DNA of 64,000 bases from Galeopsis tetrahit (lineage: Eukaryota; Streptophyta; Magnoliopsida; Lamiales; Lamiaceae), in contig OY776132.1 of assembly GCA_963675135.1 (NCBI GenBank), forward strand, positions 63,373,850-63,437,849. The letters are read 5' to 3'. How positions within the stretch are numbered: the first letter of the stretch is position 1; the number at the start of each line of letters is the position of its first letter. The notes under the pieces are model-generated. The model was not told the DNA's origin, made no database searches, and worked only from the letters and a program-made list of their open reading frames with translations. A program made the translations under genes and the position numbers. Of this stretch, positions 47,282 through 59,919 are shown piece by piece.

Positions 47282-47768
47282 AATGACTTTGGTAACTACC
47301 CGGATGATTACATTGCACAGGCTAATGGGGCGGAAGTCTTTTGGAGTTGAAGGGGTTTTAACTTTTGGAATGAGGACTATGAATGTTTCATTCAAAGGGG
47401 TGGGGTCAGCTCCAAGATTGAGAATATTAAGACATGTTTCAGTAAAAGATGCATGAACAGTAGACCAAAACTTTTGAAAGAAGAGGGGGGGGGGGGGGGA
47501 TACCGTCGGGGCCCGGAGCCTTTGTCGGGTGCATCTGCTTGAGAGCTTTTCTGACCTTGGAAGCGGTGTATGGTTGGAGTAATGACTCGTTCATGTCTGT
47601 TGTTACTTTGTTCTTTGTCGCCTCGGTGGTCCTGTTTGAGTTGCTCGTGTCAACTGAGGTGAAGAGATCCTTGAAAAAGTCTCTCATGACCCCTCCTACT
47701 CCCTCCTGTCCTTCCACCCACTCCCCTTCGGCATTCATGATCATACTCCCTCCTATCCTTCCACCCAC
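47282..47768 (-). pseudogene. Inverted RT N-terminal segment of the LINE
   Basis: Reads on the minus strand: EWVEGQEGVGG, DFFKDLFTS, KAPGPDGIP, then NETFIVLIPKVK and FRPISLCNVIIRVVTKVI, where LINE homology stops at the TSD. A C-run (G-run at 47486-47499 on +) after DGIP shifts the frame. These blocks precede those on the + strand in a normal RT. Confidence 0.85.
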
Positions 47769-50301
47769 TCCGCCTCAAAAACATACTTCGAGATGTGATC
47801 TCTCCTTCCCAGAGTGCCTTTATCCCTAACCGCCTCATTACCGATAATGCCATGATTGCCTTCGAAACATTCCACTTCCTAAAAAAAAAGAAAAATGGAA
47901 AGAAAGGGTGGGTTGCTTTAAAACTTGACATGAGTAAGGCATATGATAGAGTTGAGTGGAACTTCCTTCGTAGTATGTGTACTCGTCTGGGGTTTGATAA
48001 GAACTGGATTGATCTTATTATGCGGTGCATGTCATCTGTTTCATACTCAATCCTTATTAACGGATCCCCCACCGAGCGCTTTACCCCTAGTCGTGGGCTG
48101 CGGCAAGGGGACCCTTTGTCTCCTTACTTGTTTTTCTTATGTGCAGAGGGATTCTCGGCTCTCATCCAGCAGACTGAAATCGAAGGAGGCATAACCGGCA
48201 TCAAAGTGGCCTGAGGGGCTCCCCCTATTTCCCACTTGTTCTTTGCCGACGACATCATTCTGTTTTTTCGAGCCACACAAAAGGAGATTTTGAAAATTAA
48301 GGAGGTTGTGGCCACTTATGAGCTGGAGTCTGGACAGAGGGTCAACATGGAAAAGTCAGAAATCACGGCTAGTGGAAACGTCCCGGAATCTGAGGTGGCA
48401 AGCCTGGGTAACCAGCTGGGAGCGAGAGTGGTTAACCACCATTCAAAATATTTGGGGCTCCCAACTATCATTGGTAGAAGAAAGAAGGAGGTGTTCCACA
48501 TGATTGTTGAGCGGGTGGTTACTAGACTCAAAGGCTGGAAGGAGAAATCACTTACGAAGGCAGGACGGGAGGTCTTATTGAAGACGGTGGTCCAAGATAT
48601 CCCTAACTACGCCATGAGCTGTTTCCTTTTTCCAAAAACTTTGTGTGAGGAGATCGAGAAAACAGTGGCCAGATTTTATTGGGGGGCAGCTCCGGGGGAA
48701 CGCAAGATTCATTGGCTTAGTTGGGAGAAAATATCTCGTTCAAAGGCCTCAGGAGGCCTCGGCTTTCGGGAAATGTACTATTTCAACCTTGCCATGGTTG
48801 CAAAACAATATTGGAGACTCTCGTTGAATGAGGATTCTTTGGTGGCAAAAATTTTCAAGGCTCGTTACTATCCGAGAAGCAACATTGGAACTGCAACCGT
48901 GGGATACCAACCAAGCTTCATTTGGCGTAGCATTATAAAGGCAAGGCCGTTGACACTCGAAGGCACTGCTTGGAGAGTGGGTAATGGGACAGCCATCCGA
49001 TGTTTTTGGGACAAGTGGATCGAAGGGGAAGGCATTATATCCCCCAAATCTTCATCTGAGGAGCACTTGGAACTTACTGTAGCTGTAGCCGATCTGGTGG
49101 TGGAATCTGGCCCAAGCTGGGACATCCATAAGCTGTCCACTTTTTTTGAGCCTGATATCATTGAAAAAATCCTGAAGATCCCTCTCAGCCCCCGGAGACC
49201 TCGAGATCGAATTATTTGGGAACCAAGCAAAAATGGACGCTTCTCGGTTAAGACGGCTTACTCTCTAGCAATCCAAAAATTTTCTAGTTGTGGTCATGAG
49301 CTGGCCTCCCCCAGTAAAGATGCACCCGAATGGAAGAAATTATGGAAATGCAAAATCCCCCCGAAAGTCGCCCACTTCCTTTGGAGAGCATGCCATGACT
49401 CACTCCCAACCCAGGCATCCCTTGCTCGAAGGGGTATCATCGCCCTATCCTCTCTGTCCTCGATGCGGCCTTGATCGTGAAACAACCTCCCATGCTCTTC
49501 TCCGATGCCCGACAGCGATCCATTCTTGGGGCCTCAGCCCGATTCATCTCTCCCCAAGCTCCCACCTTCTTGAGAACTTTAAATCTACATGCTGGTACGT
49601 TATTAACTCCTTACCAAGTGAGGGGGGCACAATGTTCGCCCTTCTAGCATGGAATATTTGGAAAGCCCGAAACAAATTATGCTTTGAACAAAAAACCCAG
49701 GACCCACTCACGACCTTGTCTCACGCCACATCAATGGCATCATCTTTCCTCCCGGATCCCCAGCCAAGTCTCGCTCTGGTTGAGCAGAATCTAGCTCCGC
49801 TGCTGTGGTGCAAGCCCCGGGACGAAACCCTCAAGTTGAACACTGATGCAGCGTCCTTCCTTGATGGTTCGATTGGCCTGGGCTTTGTCATCCGGGGTTC
49901 CCGTGGAGATGTCATATGGGCGGTTCTAAAAGGATCCGAGGCGCCGGTAGTAGTACCCTCCTCGAAGGTCTGGCAATGCGTTTTGGACTCCAATTCGCCA
50001 TCAGTAAAGGCCTCCAGGACTTAATCCTCGAATCGGACTCCCAAAATCTTATCTTTGGCCTGCAAGACGACTACGAGGTTGACCCATACACGAAGATGAT
50101 TATTGATGATATCCATGAGCTTTCCAATCAGGTCCCGACTCTTTGCTTTAGTCTTGTTAGATGTAGGGCGAATAGGGTAGCCGATTTCTTTGCTCACTTT
50201 TGTAACCAGCTGGGTCATGAATACTTTTGGATGGGTTGTGTCCCTCCCCTTTGTAACGCTCTTGTTAGCGACGATGTACGGCCTCGGCCTACCCCTAATT
50301 A
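47769..50301 (+). pseudogene. LINE RT, zf-RVT and RNase H, frameshifted
   Basis: Begins RLKNILRDVISPSQSAF, exactly where the inverted segment's homology leaves off. RT motifs: KLDMSKAYDRVEWNF, GLRQGDPLSPYLF and FADD near 48243. A TGA at 48212-48214 lies just before GAPPISHLFFADD. zf-RVT: KIPPKVAHFLWRACHD, then a frameshift near 49430, then YPLCPRCGLDRETTSHALLR. RNase H: LNTDAASFLDG with catalytic Asp, a second shift near 49920, LLEGLAMRFGL with Glu, and LESDSQ with Asp. It ends at TAG 50299-50301. Three lesions make it inactive. Confidence 0.87.
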
Positions 50302-50480
50302 GCATATATGAAACCTTTCTGGCTTCAAAAAAAAAAAAAAAAAGATTTGGTGAAATGTAAAGTAAAATTTGGACAAAAAATGAGTGACAATTTTAAAAAT
50401 AAAATGATATTATGTGAATATTAATTTTGTGATTTATTTTATATTAATATAAGTTGGCAAGTAATCTTAGAACATTTTAA

Positions 50481-52238
50481 TAAAAAAATGTGTAAATGAT
50501 TATGAAAACGAGGAAAATATAGAGTTAAAAAAAATGGAGTTATATCGAATGTAAGAGATGTATCTCATACAAATTTTATTTTCTATATATCGGACAAATA
50601 AATTAAGTATAATTCCACCTACTTAAATTAAATAGAGATTGATGTGTTTATTTATGAGGAAGAGTATATATGTATTGTTTCTTACTCCATGAAATTGTCA
50701 ACGTGGGTGACACTTATAGCAATATCGTCATCAACTGACTAGAAAGTCGTTATTCATTATTAATATATATGCACAAAAAGATGAGACATTTAGGTAAAAA
50801 AAGAGGATAATTTGTCTTAATCAATTCATTAATTTATTACCCCAAAATTGAGATTGGCTCTAAATAAATAAATTCGTTTAAGCTAGCTAATGTTCATGCA
50901 TCTTACTACTAGAGTACTAGGTATATGTAGTTGTTCTACTGAGGAAGATCTACTACTCCTATTTGATATCAAATTATCAACCAAAAACTACATTTTCTTA
51001 CCTTGTGTTATGTTTCCTACTCTAGTGACATTTTTTAAAATACATCTATCGTTTAAAAAAAATTATTCATGATCCGAAGAGCATTATTAATTTAATAATT
51101 GTTGTGTATTTAGTGGTGTGGTTGGATTTTAATTTTCTGATTCGCAACTAATCAACTATCAAACAAATAAATAGTAAATGATTAGTAATGTAAAAAAAAA
51201 AAACTTTGAGAGCGTTATTGAACTCTTCTCGTGAATGTTCTTTGAAACTTTGTTTGTATAGATGATAAGAATGTATTAACACATTCACTTCCCAGCCCCG
51301 GATTCCAAGGTTAAGTGTGTTATTTATAGTGGACACAATGTTTAACTGATTGGACCAATCTCACCTCTTTATTTTAGAGTCGAGATTTTAGTCATACAAT
51401 ATATGGAGAAATCTCATTTATTACAGACATTTCTCAGACGTCGCACTGAACAAGCCTACGAGCTAATTGATGAGCTCGATGTCCTGCAAACGCAATTAAT
51501 GCATGGTATGGGCACATTCAATTCATATACTTTTGGGCGCATAGCTTTGAAGACTCTGTTTCTTTGATCAAACCAACTTGACGAGGTTGACATGCCTTTG
51601 TCACGGCTTTGTAATGAGATTGAGCCCCAAGCTTATCTTTTTTTCATACCTTATTTGAAAAAGTTATCTTGACGAGTTAATTTATGAGAATGGACTACCC
51701 AACTCGTAAAAACCGGTCGAACCCGAAGAACTGGCCAACATCTACATTTATTAAACTTCTTTCCTTTTAGATTACTAACAATGTAAAATTCAAATAAAAT
51801 TGAAATGATATAAAAAAAATTAATATGGTCCCTATTTAATGATGACACAAATAAATTAAATAAAAGATTTCAACCTAAAACATATAAGCCGACCTAGTAA
51901 ATTTGAGTGTGGCGGTTCAAGTAAGTAATTATAGAGAGTCAATTTTTTTATTTTTTTTGATAGAAGTAATTATGGGGAGATGATATAGATAAATTATACA
52001 AGAATTATTGAATTCATATTGTTATGCGTACGTATTGGTATGTACTATATGAAAAGCCAGTCGTTTGCTTGCCGTCCCACGTTGAGTCTAATGGTTGACT
52101 TGTTTTCGTCTCTAATTAATATAGGACTTCTTAATTTGGATTTATATTTTTATTATTAATAATTAAATAAGCAATCAAAGCAACACCATGTTTCCATTTC
52201 CATACACATTTGTTCTGGAAATAAATACTAATAATTAT
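50481..52238. other. Gene-free AT-rich region
   Basis: No gene recognised. A minus-strand TATAAATA sits near 51319-51332 followed by short frames only, so any associated gene is not visible. Confidence 0.45.
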
Positions 52239-52240
52239 TA

Positions 52241-52536
52241 CTTCCTCCGATCCAAAAAGTTTGTCGCATTTTAACTTTAAATTTGTTTCAAAAAGTTTGT
52301 CGCTTTTCTTATTTTTACCAATGATTTCCCTAAATTGTCCCTATTCTTTTGAAAATATATTAATTACGATTTTTTTTTAGAAAGGTCAAAGAAATGGTGG
52401 AAAAAGAAGGTGGAAAAATAAAAGGAAAAAGAGAAGAGAGGGGAAGAAAATAATGAGGGGTAAATTTGTCAAAAAAATATGTTCCTTAATTCTATACAAA
52501 ATGAGAAATGCGACAAACTATATGAAACGGAGGGAG
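52241..52536. mobile_element. Stowaway MITE
   Basis: A 296-bp element between TA dinucleotides (52239-52240 and 52537-52538). The left end is CTTCCTCCGATCCAAAAAG. The reverse complement of the right end is CTCCCTCCGTTTCATATAG. Internal GTTTGTCGC repeats lie near both ends. Confidence 0.88.
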
Positions 52537-52637
52537 TAAAATTTAGTAGATATATAAAGTATAAACCGAGGTTTTCAGATCTTTTCCCACAAATTACATG
52601 TGTTCTTTGCTAAGTAACAATTATATAACACTACACA

Positions 52638-53350
52638 CAGTGACGGAGCCAGAAACTAATCGATGGGGGGTCCAATTATGAATAATAAATTTCGCTTTTA
52701 ATATATATAATTTTTTTTGAAACATATAATATATTACTAATGAATCAACTTAAGTTTTAATATGTTTCAATAAAAGTTTAATTCATTCCGCTCATTACCT
52801 ACAAAATAATATTTATACAGTCTATATACGAGCATCTTTTAATTTTTAAGTTTTAAATTGTTATATACTTCACTCATTTCATATTGATTGACGCTATAAG
52901 TCTTAATTCTTGTTTTAAAAATTTATCATTTTTAGTTATTTTTACCATGTTTCTCCCTAAATTACTCGTGTAAATTCCTATAATTTTTATTTTAATACTT
53001 TTTTCATCTTTCTTTCTTGATAATTGAAGCAAGTTATTCCACTCTCTTATACTTTCATTCACTTTTTCCTTCAATCTTTCATGATAATGAAAGATAAATT
53101 TGTAAAAAAAAATATTATTTAATTATACACAAAACAAGTACTTATAAGACGAAAAAAGTAATAATTGAACTACTAATATTTTACTAATACACTTAGAAAT
53201 TATTACATAACTATTAAATATGATTAATTATAATTATTTTTTCTTTTATTTTTTTATTATTTAATATTTTTAAAAAAATTATTAAAAATATTTTGCAAAA
53301 TGGGTGGGGGGCCCAGTGACCCCCCTGGCCCCCCTCTCCCTCCGTCCCTG
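52638..53350. mobile_element. hAT-type non-autonomous element
   Basis: A 713-bp element with a perfect 8-bp TSD, ACTACACA (52630-52637 and 53351-53358). TIRs are CAGTGACGGAGCCAG and, in reverse complement, CAGGGACGGAGGGAG. Both ends carry GGGGGGTCC/GGCCCCCC-like subterminal runs. A minus-strand open frame at 52874-53074 is a composition artefact. Confidence 0.92.
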
Positions 53351-53358
53351 ACTACACA

Positions 53359-55905
53359 AGTTTATAATTCCCTGATCAGTAGCATATAGGTTTGTTTGTT
53401 TTTTTTGTAGGAGAGGGTCGAGTCAAAGTCATTGCACTTACATAGATAAGGCTGTTCGGTGACGTATTTATACTCTTAACCATTTAGATCGATCGAGTAT
53501 TTTGTATTATGTCTTGAATTGTAATAGTTTCTTACACTGTGAAACTACATATCACACCATTGTATTCGCTTATCATTTTATTATTAGTGAAATTTCGTTT
53601 TAAGGCACTCACAAACTACTTTATTTGTGAAAAGCTTTAAAATTAATTTGCAATTGTACATGTTTAAACTTTAAATATTATTGGACTGTTAAATATTGAG
53701 GACAATGTTGCTAACATTCTAACCAACATCCTGCAAACACCCACACACTTTCACGTACTTATATGCTTTATATATTTTTTTAATTCCAAAATTAAGATAT
53801 TTGATAACCTGCACTTATTATCGTTTTTCGTCGTTTAAATTAAATAATAATTTTAAATATATAATTATAAAATTAAAAATTTGTCCTCACATAATTAATA
53901 AAAAAAATATAATTGATTATATATAATCTTTATTTTATTTTTATATCATTAATCCGTCCCAAAATTATATTTTTGAGTTTTAAAAAATAATAATATAATT
54001 TTAAATTTATTATATGTATTTAATTTTATGGGAATGATAATAAAAATAAAATATACTCTTTAGTTTATTTATTTAACTATGATTTTTCAAGAATACTCCA
54101 TGATCGTCATTAATGAAAGAAGACATGATTCATAATTTTAGAAGAATCTATTTGCTTACACGATAAAACCCGAAGAAATGAAGAATTTTAGAAGAATTTA
54201 TTTTAGTTCGAAACATTATCGTTCAGTGCGCAAAATGAAGGATGAATCGTCCAGCTTCTTCTATGGAGAAAATATTATTAGACTTATTGTATTTCTATTT
54301 ACATGAATATGTGATTTACAGTAATATTTATGAAAGAGATAAATTTAATTAAATATAATTTTTTTAGTAGTGAATATATTTTATCGTTAAAGAGATATAT
54401 TTTATTTCTATTTATATGTAGAATATTTGATAAATATAAAATTAAATTAAATATTAAAAAAACGTTGATATTGCAATGTCACGGTGAACATTATATCATT
54501 TCCGTTTAATTTTAATACTAATATCAATATTATTTTTATTTTTAATTTTAATGGAGAGTAAAATACTAAATAATAAAATAAAATTTAAAAATAGACTATA
54601 TGTATCAAAATAGAGTGACACGATGCGATGCGATGTAATTCAAACTCCAAAATAAAACCATTACAAATAATATAATTAGTTTGCCACCAACTTCTAGATG
54701 CGGTGGGATTATGCATGTCTTGAAAATGAGAAGAAATTTGGCTTTTTCTTTCTTGAATGGTACTTGGTAGTCACATTATTTCGGCAGTTGGAAAATAAAG
54801 GCACTTCGCCGACTATTTAATTTATATCAGATTCAATAGTTCTCATTCGAGTTGAGTCAAAGTTGACTATATGGAGTTCGAGCTCGAGTTGAGATTTTTT
54901 CCAGCCGAGTCGATTACTTTATCAAGTAAAAATGAGCTTGATTCGACTTGTAATCGAGTTTAATTAAAAAAAAAAAAAGTTATCTAGTCTGACGAATCAA
55001 GTTCGAGTTGATTTATTAGTAAATCAAGTATCTAATTAATGAGTTCGATTCGTTTAACTAGTTGAATCGAATTCGAGTCTTAACGAATCGAGTTCGAGCC
55101 GAGCTCACTAGCAGCTCAGTTCACTTAAAATAGCACCAACTCCAAGTATTCAAAACTTTCGAATTACCCAATTTAATATTTGATCCAATATTTAACACAA
55201 TTAATTAAAATCAAATATGTAACCAATTGCACTCAATATATATATATATATTTTTTTTTCTTTCGAACTATTGTTCGATTCACACTTTGGTTGTCCACTT
55301 CTAGTTTTACTTCAATTAGTAATTACTGGGTGATGACTTATTTCTGAATACAGCTCATATTGTCGGATATGATATGATAGATGCATTTTATTATTCTAAA
55401 AAGATATGGTACGTACCAAAAACAAATAGTTACAATTTTGACCGAATCGTGTCGCGAATCTAACTGAAGCTTTTATCATGTCACTTAAATCATCATCAAT
55501 TCTCTTTTTATCATGGGGCTCCGCGGAAGTAATCTTAGAATAAGGTTGAAAACAATCGGTGAAAATATATTATCACCTTCAATTTATGAAAAATATTAAT
55601 TTTAAAATTACAGTAATAAATTAATATTACTCCATATTATTTTATATCGATATTAATATTATTAATATTAATATCGATGATAAAAGAAATTAAATATATT
55701 AGGGAAATATTTTCGAACAAATTGTTGTAAAAATAATCCAACCATGCTAACGTCACTCTACAATGGTTTTTGGTAAAAGGTGTCGGCTGCTACAAACTCT
55801 CCTTTACTGAAAGGAAGACAACTCACCACTCACTTGGACATAGACTTTTTTTGAAAGATTTTTGTACAAAGAAAATTGGGTTTCCCTGCAACTCCAAGTA
55901 TTTAT
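53359..55905. other. Gene-free AT-rich region
   Basis: No gene seen. The part from about 54840 to 55110 is rich in GAGTTCGAG/CGAGTC words like those at 63660-64000, so it is probably an eroded copy of a related element. Confidence 0.45.
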
Positions 55906-55907
55906 TA

Positions 55908-56665
55908 TTCCTTCCATCGAACACACTTTAAAAAAAAAAAATTGTAATGAATAGAGTGTTGAAGTATAATTTATAAAGTTATATGAATAAAGTAAAAAGA
56001 TGATTGAAAAAGGGGTAAATGTAATGACATTTTGTGTAAATATGTGAATAATGTGAACAATGACGGACACAGAAATTTAAAATGGGGGCCCGATTTACAA
56101 AATAATACTCCTATACCTACAAAATTATTTTATTGCGGAGTATAAAATTTTCAATATATTTCATTTCATTAAATTTAACGACTTTTATTATATTTTGAAG
56201 GAAATTAATTTTAATTGTTCCGCCTCGTACCAAGTAAAATGGTGTTCAAATTTAACTTGAAACCCTGCAGAGACATTAGTTACTAGTATTAGATAAATGT
56301 AGAGCTTAAACTATACTCACTCGTCTCGTGATGTCTTGTTTTACCGGCTTACTTTTAAGAAAAATGAATTTGAGTGGGGTGTGAGGTCAAATAAAGAAGG
56401 AGTATTTTGGACGATTTAGTGAGATATAAAATAGAATTTAATGAGGTGTAAAAAAATGTGGGAATTATTTTCGTATTAGGAGTACAAGTAATCTTTAAAA
56501 CGTCTCAATAAAAAAAAATACATAAATAATTATGTAAAAAAAATAAAAATAAATTAGTTGGGGGCCCACATCCCCGCTGGGTCCTATAGGACTGTCATGA
56601 TTGTGAGTGTGGAATTTATGAAAGAGTTTTTTTATGAGTGTACAAACAATTGTGGGACGGAGGTT
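55908..56665 (+). mobile_element. Stowaway MITE, family S1, interrupted
   Basis: Same family and orientation as 14432-14701 (shared GTAATGAATAGAGTGTTGA-like and TGACATTTTGTGTAAATATG segments). TA flanks at 55906-55907 and 56666-56667. The left TIR is mutated (TTCCTTCCATCGA). The right end ends GGGACGGAGG. A hAT MITE splits it. Confidence 0.82.
56058..56599. mobile_element. hAT-type MITE nested in a Stowaway MITE
   Basis: A 542-bp insert starting CAATGACGGACACAGAAA, a diverged relative of the 52638 element. GGGGGCCC-type runs lie near both ends. Flanks AATGTGAA (56050-56057) and ATTGTGAG (56600-56607) are an 8-bp TSD with two mismatches. The intact Stowaway at 14432 supplies the empty-site sequence. 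Confidence 0.8.
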
Positions 56666-56667
56666 TA

Positions 56668-56890
56668 AGAAAAAAGTGTAATGATGAGAGTGTTGAGGGG
56701 TAATTTTGTAAATTTTTATATATAAAGTAAATAAATTAGGTGGATTGAGTGTATGACATAAAGGGTAAATATGTGTATATTGTGAGGGTGGAGATTGTAA
56801 TGATTATTTCTATTTTGGGGTATGCAAACTTTTCGGGGATAAACAAAAAAAAAAAAAAAAAATATGAAAACTTTTTCAGGACGGAGAGGG
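56668..56890 (+). mobile_element. Stowaway MITE remnant, family S2
   Basis: Related to 62687-62936 (GGGTAATTTTGTAAA, TTTATATATAAAGTAAATAAA, GGGGTATGCAAACTTTT). The right end GGACGGAGAGGG is followed by TA. The left TIR is missing because it abuts the preceding MITE. Confidence 0.7.
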
Positions 56891-57071
56891 TAAATGTTAT
56901 CGAACCGATTTCAGGCCCGATTTTCAATTGAATCCTGTCTGATTCAATTATAAAAACATTGATTTTAGGCCTGATTTTCAATTGAACCCTATCTGATTCA
57001 ATTATAAAAACATTGACAGTAACCCATTTGAAAAGAGAAGTTGAAAAGTTTGGTTACAAGTTACTCGATTA

Positions 57072-57164
57072 CTCCATCTGTTCCCAAAAGTTTATATATA
57101 TATATATTTAGTTTGTCTTCGATACCAAAAAAATAGAAATCAAAATTTTCAGAAACTGAGGGAG
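57072..57164. mobile_element. Miniature (93-bp) Stowaway derivative
   Basis: CTCCATCTGTTCCCAAAAG and the reverse complement of the right end, CTCCCTCAGTTTCTGAAAA, bounded by TA at 57070-57071 and 57165-57166. The interior is mostly a short TA repeat. Confidence 0.72.
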
Positions 57165-57510
57165 TATAACATATCTCGACATGCATGACATTGACCAATG
57201 TTTTTATTACCGAATTGGTGATCAAACAAGATTGGTCACCAGTTGCCGTTCCATTTATTTAAATAATTCTTATATATTTTTTTAATATTTTATATGTTAC
57301 ATTAAACAAAAAAATACACTTACAAAAATTATATTAAAATAAACACAGTAGAATAAAAAGTATTTCATTCGTCTCAAGTTAAATTGTGTATTTATTAAAA
57401 ATGGATGTCCAAATTTAGATTGTGCATTTCCTTATTTGACAATAAAACACTTTTCACTTTAAACCACACCCTTCAACCATCTCAAAATAAATCACATGTC
57501 ATTACTTTAT

Positions 57511-57852
57511 GTGTTAATTGCAAATTAAATCACCACCCTTTCATTTAATTGCAATTTAATCTAAACTTTTGAATAATTGCAAATAAAATCACCACCTTTC
57601 AATATTGTTGCAATTTAGACTTCTAGACAACTTCATTTGTGCCCAAAGTTGACGTTTCGAGATTAAATCGAAATAAAAAACAATGTTGTTTCATTAAGGA
57701 GGTGTCACATCAGCTAGTCACGTTAGATTTGGGCACAAATGAGACTATTAAGAAGTTTAAATTGCAACAATATTTAAAGGTGGTGATTATTTTTGCAAAT
57801 ATTCAAAAGTTTAGATTAAATTGCAATCCAAAGAAAGGTGGTGATTTAACCC
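57511..57852. mobile_element. Mutator-type MITE with ~130-bp TIRs
   Basis: A 342-bp near-palindrome. A perfect 9-bp TSD, TTACTTTAT, lies at 57502-57510 and 57853-57861. Arms share ATTGCAATTTAATCTAAACT and CATTTGTGCCCAAA. Different sequence from the Mutator MITE at 41917. Confidence 0.9.
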
Positions 57853-58722
57853 TTACTTTATCACTACTCTATTACTTTTTTTTTTTTTTTATCAGTAAAT
57901 TAAGTTTTTTATTAGAGAAGTTGGGTATAAGGCATACCCTGCCATCACAGTTTACAACAAAGAGAAACAGAGCATTCTACTCATCTAATGACAAAGAAGA
58001 TTGGTTGGGTTGTGCAGCCATTCTTTGTATGATATGGTGCTGCCTTGCGGGTATTTGATGATAATCCAACTTCAACTCTTCCATGACTTTGTGCAGATCA
58101 AACGCCTTGTCTCGAAAGATAATCGCAAATTAACCACACCACACCAAGCCAAGTGCATGTTGCACAACTTCTGCCTCTCTTCCCTTTAATAATATTTCTG
58201 AAGCTCAGAAAGTGCTCAATTGTACCTGTGTGCATTGCCATTTTAACACGTTCGCCCAGATCTGGTATGTAGTAATGCAACTAAAGAAGACATGTTTTTC
58301 GGTTTCTTCCTCTTGATCACAGAAAATGCAGCAACTGGAACTGCCTTGGGGGAGTGCTCCTCGTGGAGACGAGGTTGTATCTCGTCGGCAATCTCCCCCA
58401 AACAAGACGCCACGCATGTGATTGAGAGGTATGTCTCCCTCGTTTTATAGCTCCCCACAGTAGATAGCCGCCACTTCCAAGAATCTGCCATTCCGTTTTT
58501 GAGGTGGTACCTGCCCACAAGATTAGTAAGCTCATCAAAAATGGTTAGTTCTCGGTCTAGTCTCCACCTCCACGCCCAACACCAATTTTCACCCACCCAA
58601 CTCCCCATCTCACTCACACGTTTGCCACTATCTAGATTAATTTAGTATAGCCTATCAAACTTATCTTTTAATTTTCCCTCCCTCGTCCAATCCTCCTCCC
58701 AAAAGAAAGAACTACTCTCATC

Positions 58723-59919
58723 TGTTGGAGAAATTTGTTAGAAATTGATTTTAAAATGAGAGTGGAGAACACTCGTCTTTGACCAATTTATTGAGGGCTA
58801 TAAATTTAATTTCAAGGAAATTAAATGGCATAAAATCGTTCTACTCTCGGAGTAGATGTTCGTAGTGTATTTAAAATCTCAAAACCGAATTTCGGTGAGT
58901 GAGAAATTAATTCACGAAGTTGAAACGTCAAATAATACACTTTATAGGATAAAGTGTTACAATATGATAATTGTCCCACATTGAAACTTTGAAAGTTTAA
59001 CGGGGGCTAATTACTCCTTATAAATAGGAGGATGTTACAATGGTTCAAATAATAATGACTAAGGAGCAATCCAATAGTCTATACGGATGCACGTGTGTGC
59101 TCGTTCGGTTGAGCTTGGGCCTAGTCTTGGGCTCGTGACTCATGGGTTTTAAATTTGGGCTTTCAGACCCATCGAAATTGGGTTAACCCAAATAAATTTA
59201 AAAGTTGAATTTGAATTATGACGAATTTGGACGTTGAGGATGTCTAGGTACATTGACGTTACAAATTGTGATGAACTTGGACGTTCGGGTGTCCAGGTTC
59301 ATAGACGTTTCAGTAATGAATTTGTAACCGCAAAGGAGTTACAAAACCATGAATGTCATAATTAAATCTTGTAACCGCAAGGCGTTACAAATAGCATGAA
59401 TGCCATAATAAATGCGGAGACCCCTCACGTGTTGGAACATGCCTATAAATAGGGTGCATGTTTTATGTTGAAAAAAAACTTACACACAACACTTGAAATT
59501 TTCTAGAAAAATCATAGCATCACACATTTTGCATCAAACATATAGAGTGTAGTTCAATTTTCGTGTCGATTCAGTTCGTTGGAACTCTATACGTTGTGGT
59601 GCTGCTCGTATAGAGGCGAAAGTCGTTTTACCTTTTAAAATGTTACGTCAAACCGTGAGCACTAGCCGGGACGTATTCGTTTTGCGGGGAAAGGGTTTCC
59701 TTGACTCGACTTTAACTTTGTTCCTATTGTTCGTGAGATGGGGTTGTTGCTGCTGATTTCGAGAACTTACATATTTTGGGAAGCTGCTAAAGGAGAAAAG
59801 CTGCTAAAAGGGGAAAATCGAAGACTTTGTGTAAATATTAATTTAATTGTATTTATAATTCTGTTATTTATTTCTGTCAATTTTGTATAGCCATTGTTGG
59901 GTGCTCAAAAATTCCAACA
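58723..59919 (+). mobile_element. Solo LTR inside the LINE
   Basis: 1,197 bp, starting TGTTGGAGAAATTTG and ending AATTCCAACA. Flanks TCATC (58718-58722) and CCATC (59920-59924) form a 5-bp TSD with one mismatch. LINE coding continues across it. A TATAAATA box at 59444-59451 supports + orientation. No internal retrotransposon genes remain, so it is a recombination product. Its sequence differs from the Ty1/copia LTR at 24-37 kb. Confidence 0.85.

Larger units (their letters stand above)
47282..50342 (+). mobile_element. L1-type LINE (family 1) with inverted 5' segment
   Basis: The sense part (about 47769-50342) ends in an A-tail (50327-50343). The 5' part (47282 to about 47768) is inverted. 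A shared TSD, AGATTTGGT (47273-47281 and 50343-50351), brackets both parts, so they arrived as one insertion. This is the structure expected from twin priming during target-primed reverse transcription. Everything before the RT N-terminus is missing. Confidence 0.9.
47144..50480. mobile_element. Stowaway-like MITE split by a LINE
   Basis: Host MITE pieces are 47144-47281 and 50343 to about 50480. The left terminus CCTTCTCCGTTCCAAGATTA follows TA. The right piece carries the complement of TTCTAAGATTACTTGCC. Internal sequence runs GAGATGTAAAAGAGATTTGG on the left and resumes with GATTTGGTGAAATGTAAAG on the right. The right TIR end is eroded. Confidence 0.6.

Noticed and set aside
51148..51336. 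Minus-strand TATAAATA followed by a 62-codon frame
   Set aside because: The frame runs into a T-run and has no recognisable content; a relic promoter is possible but unsupported.
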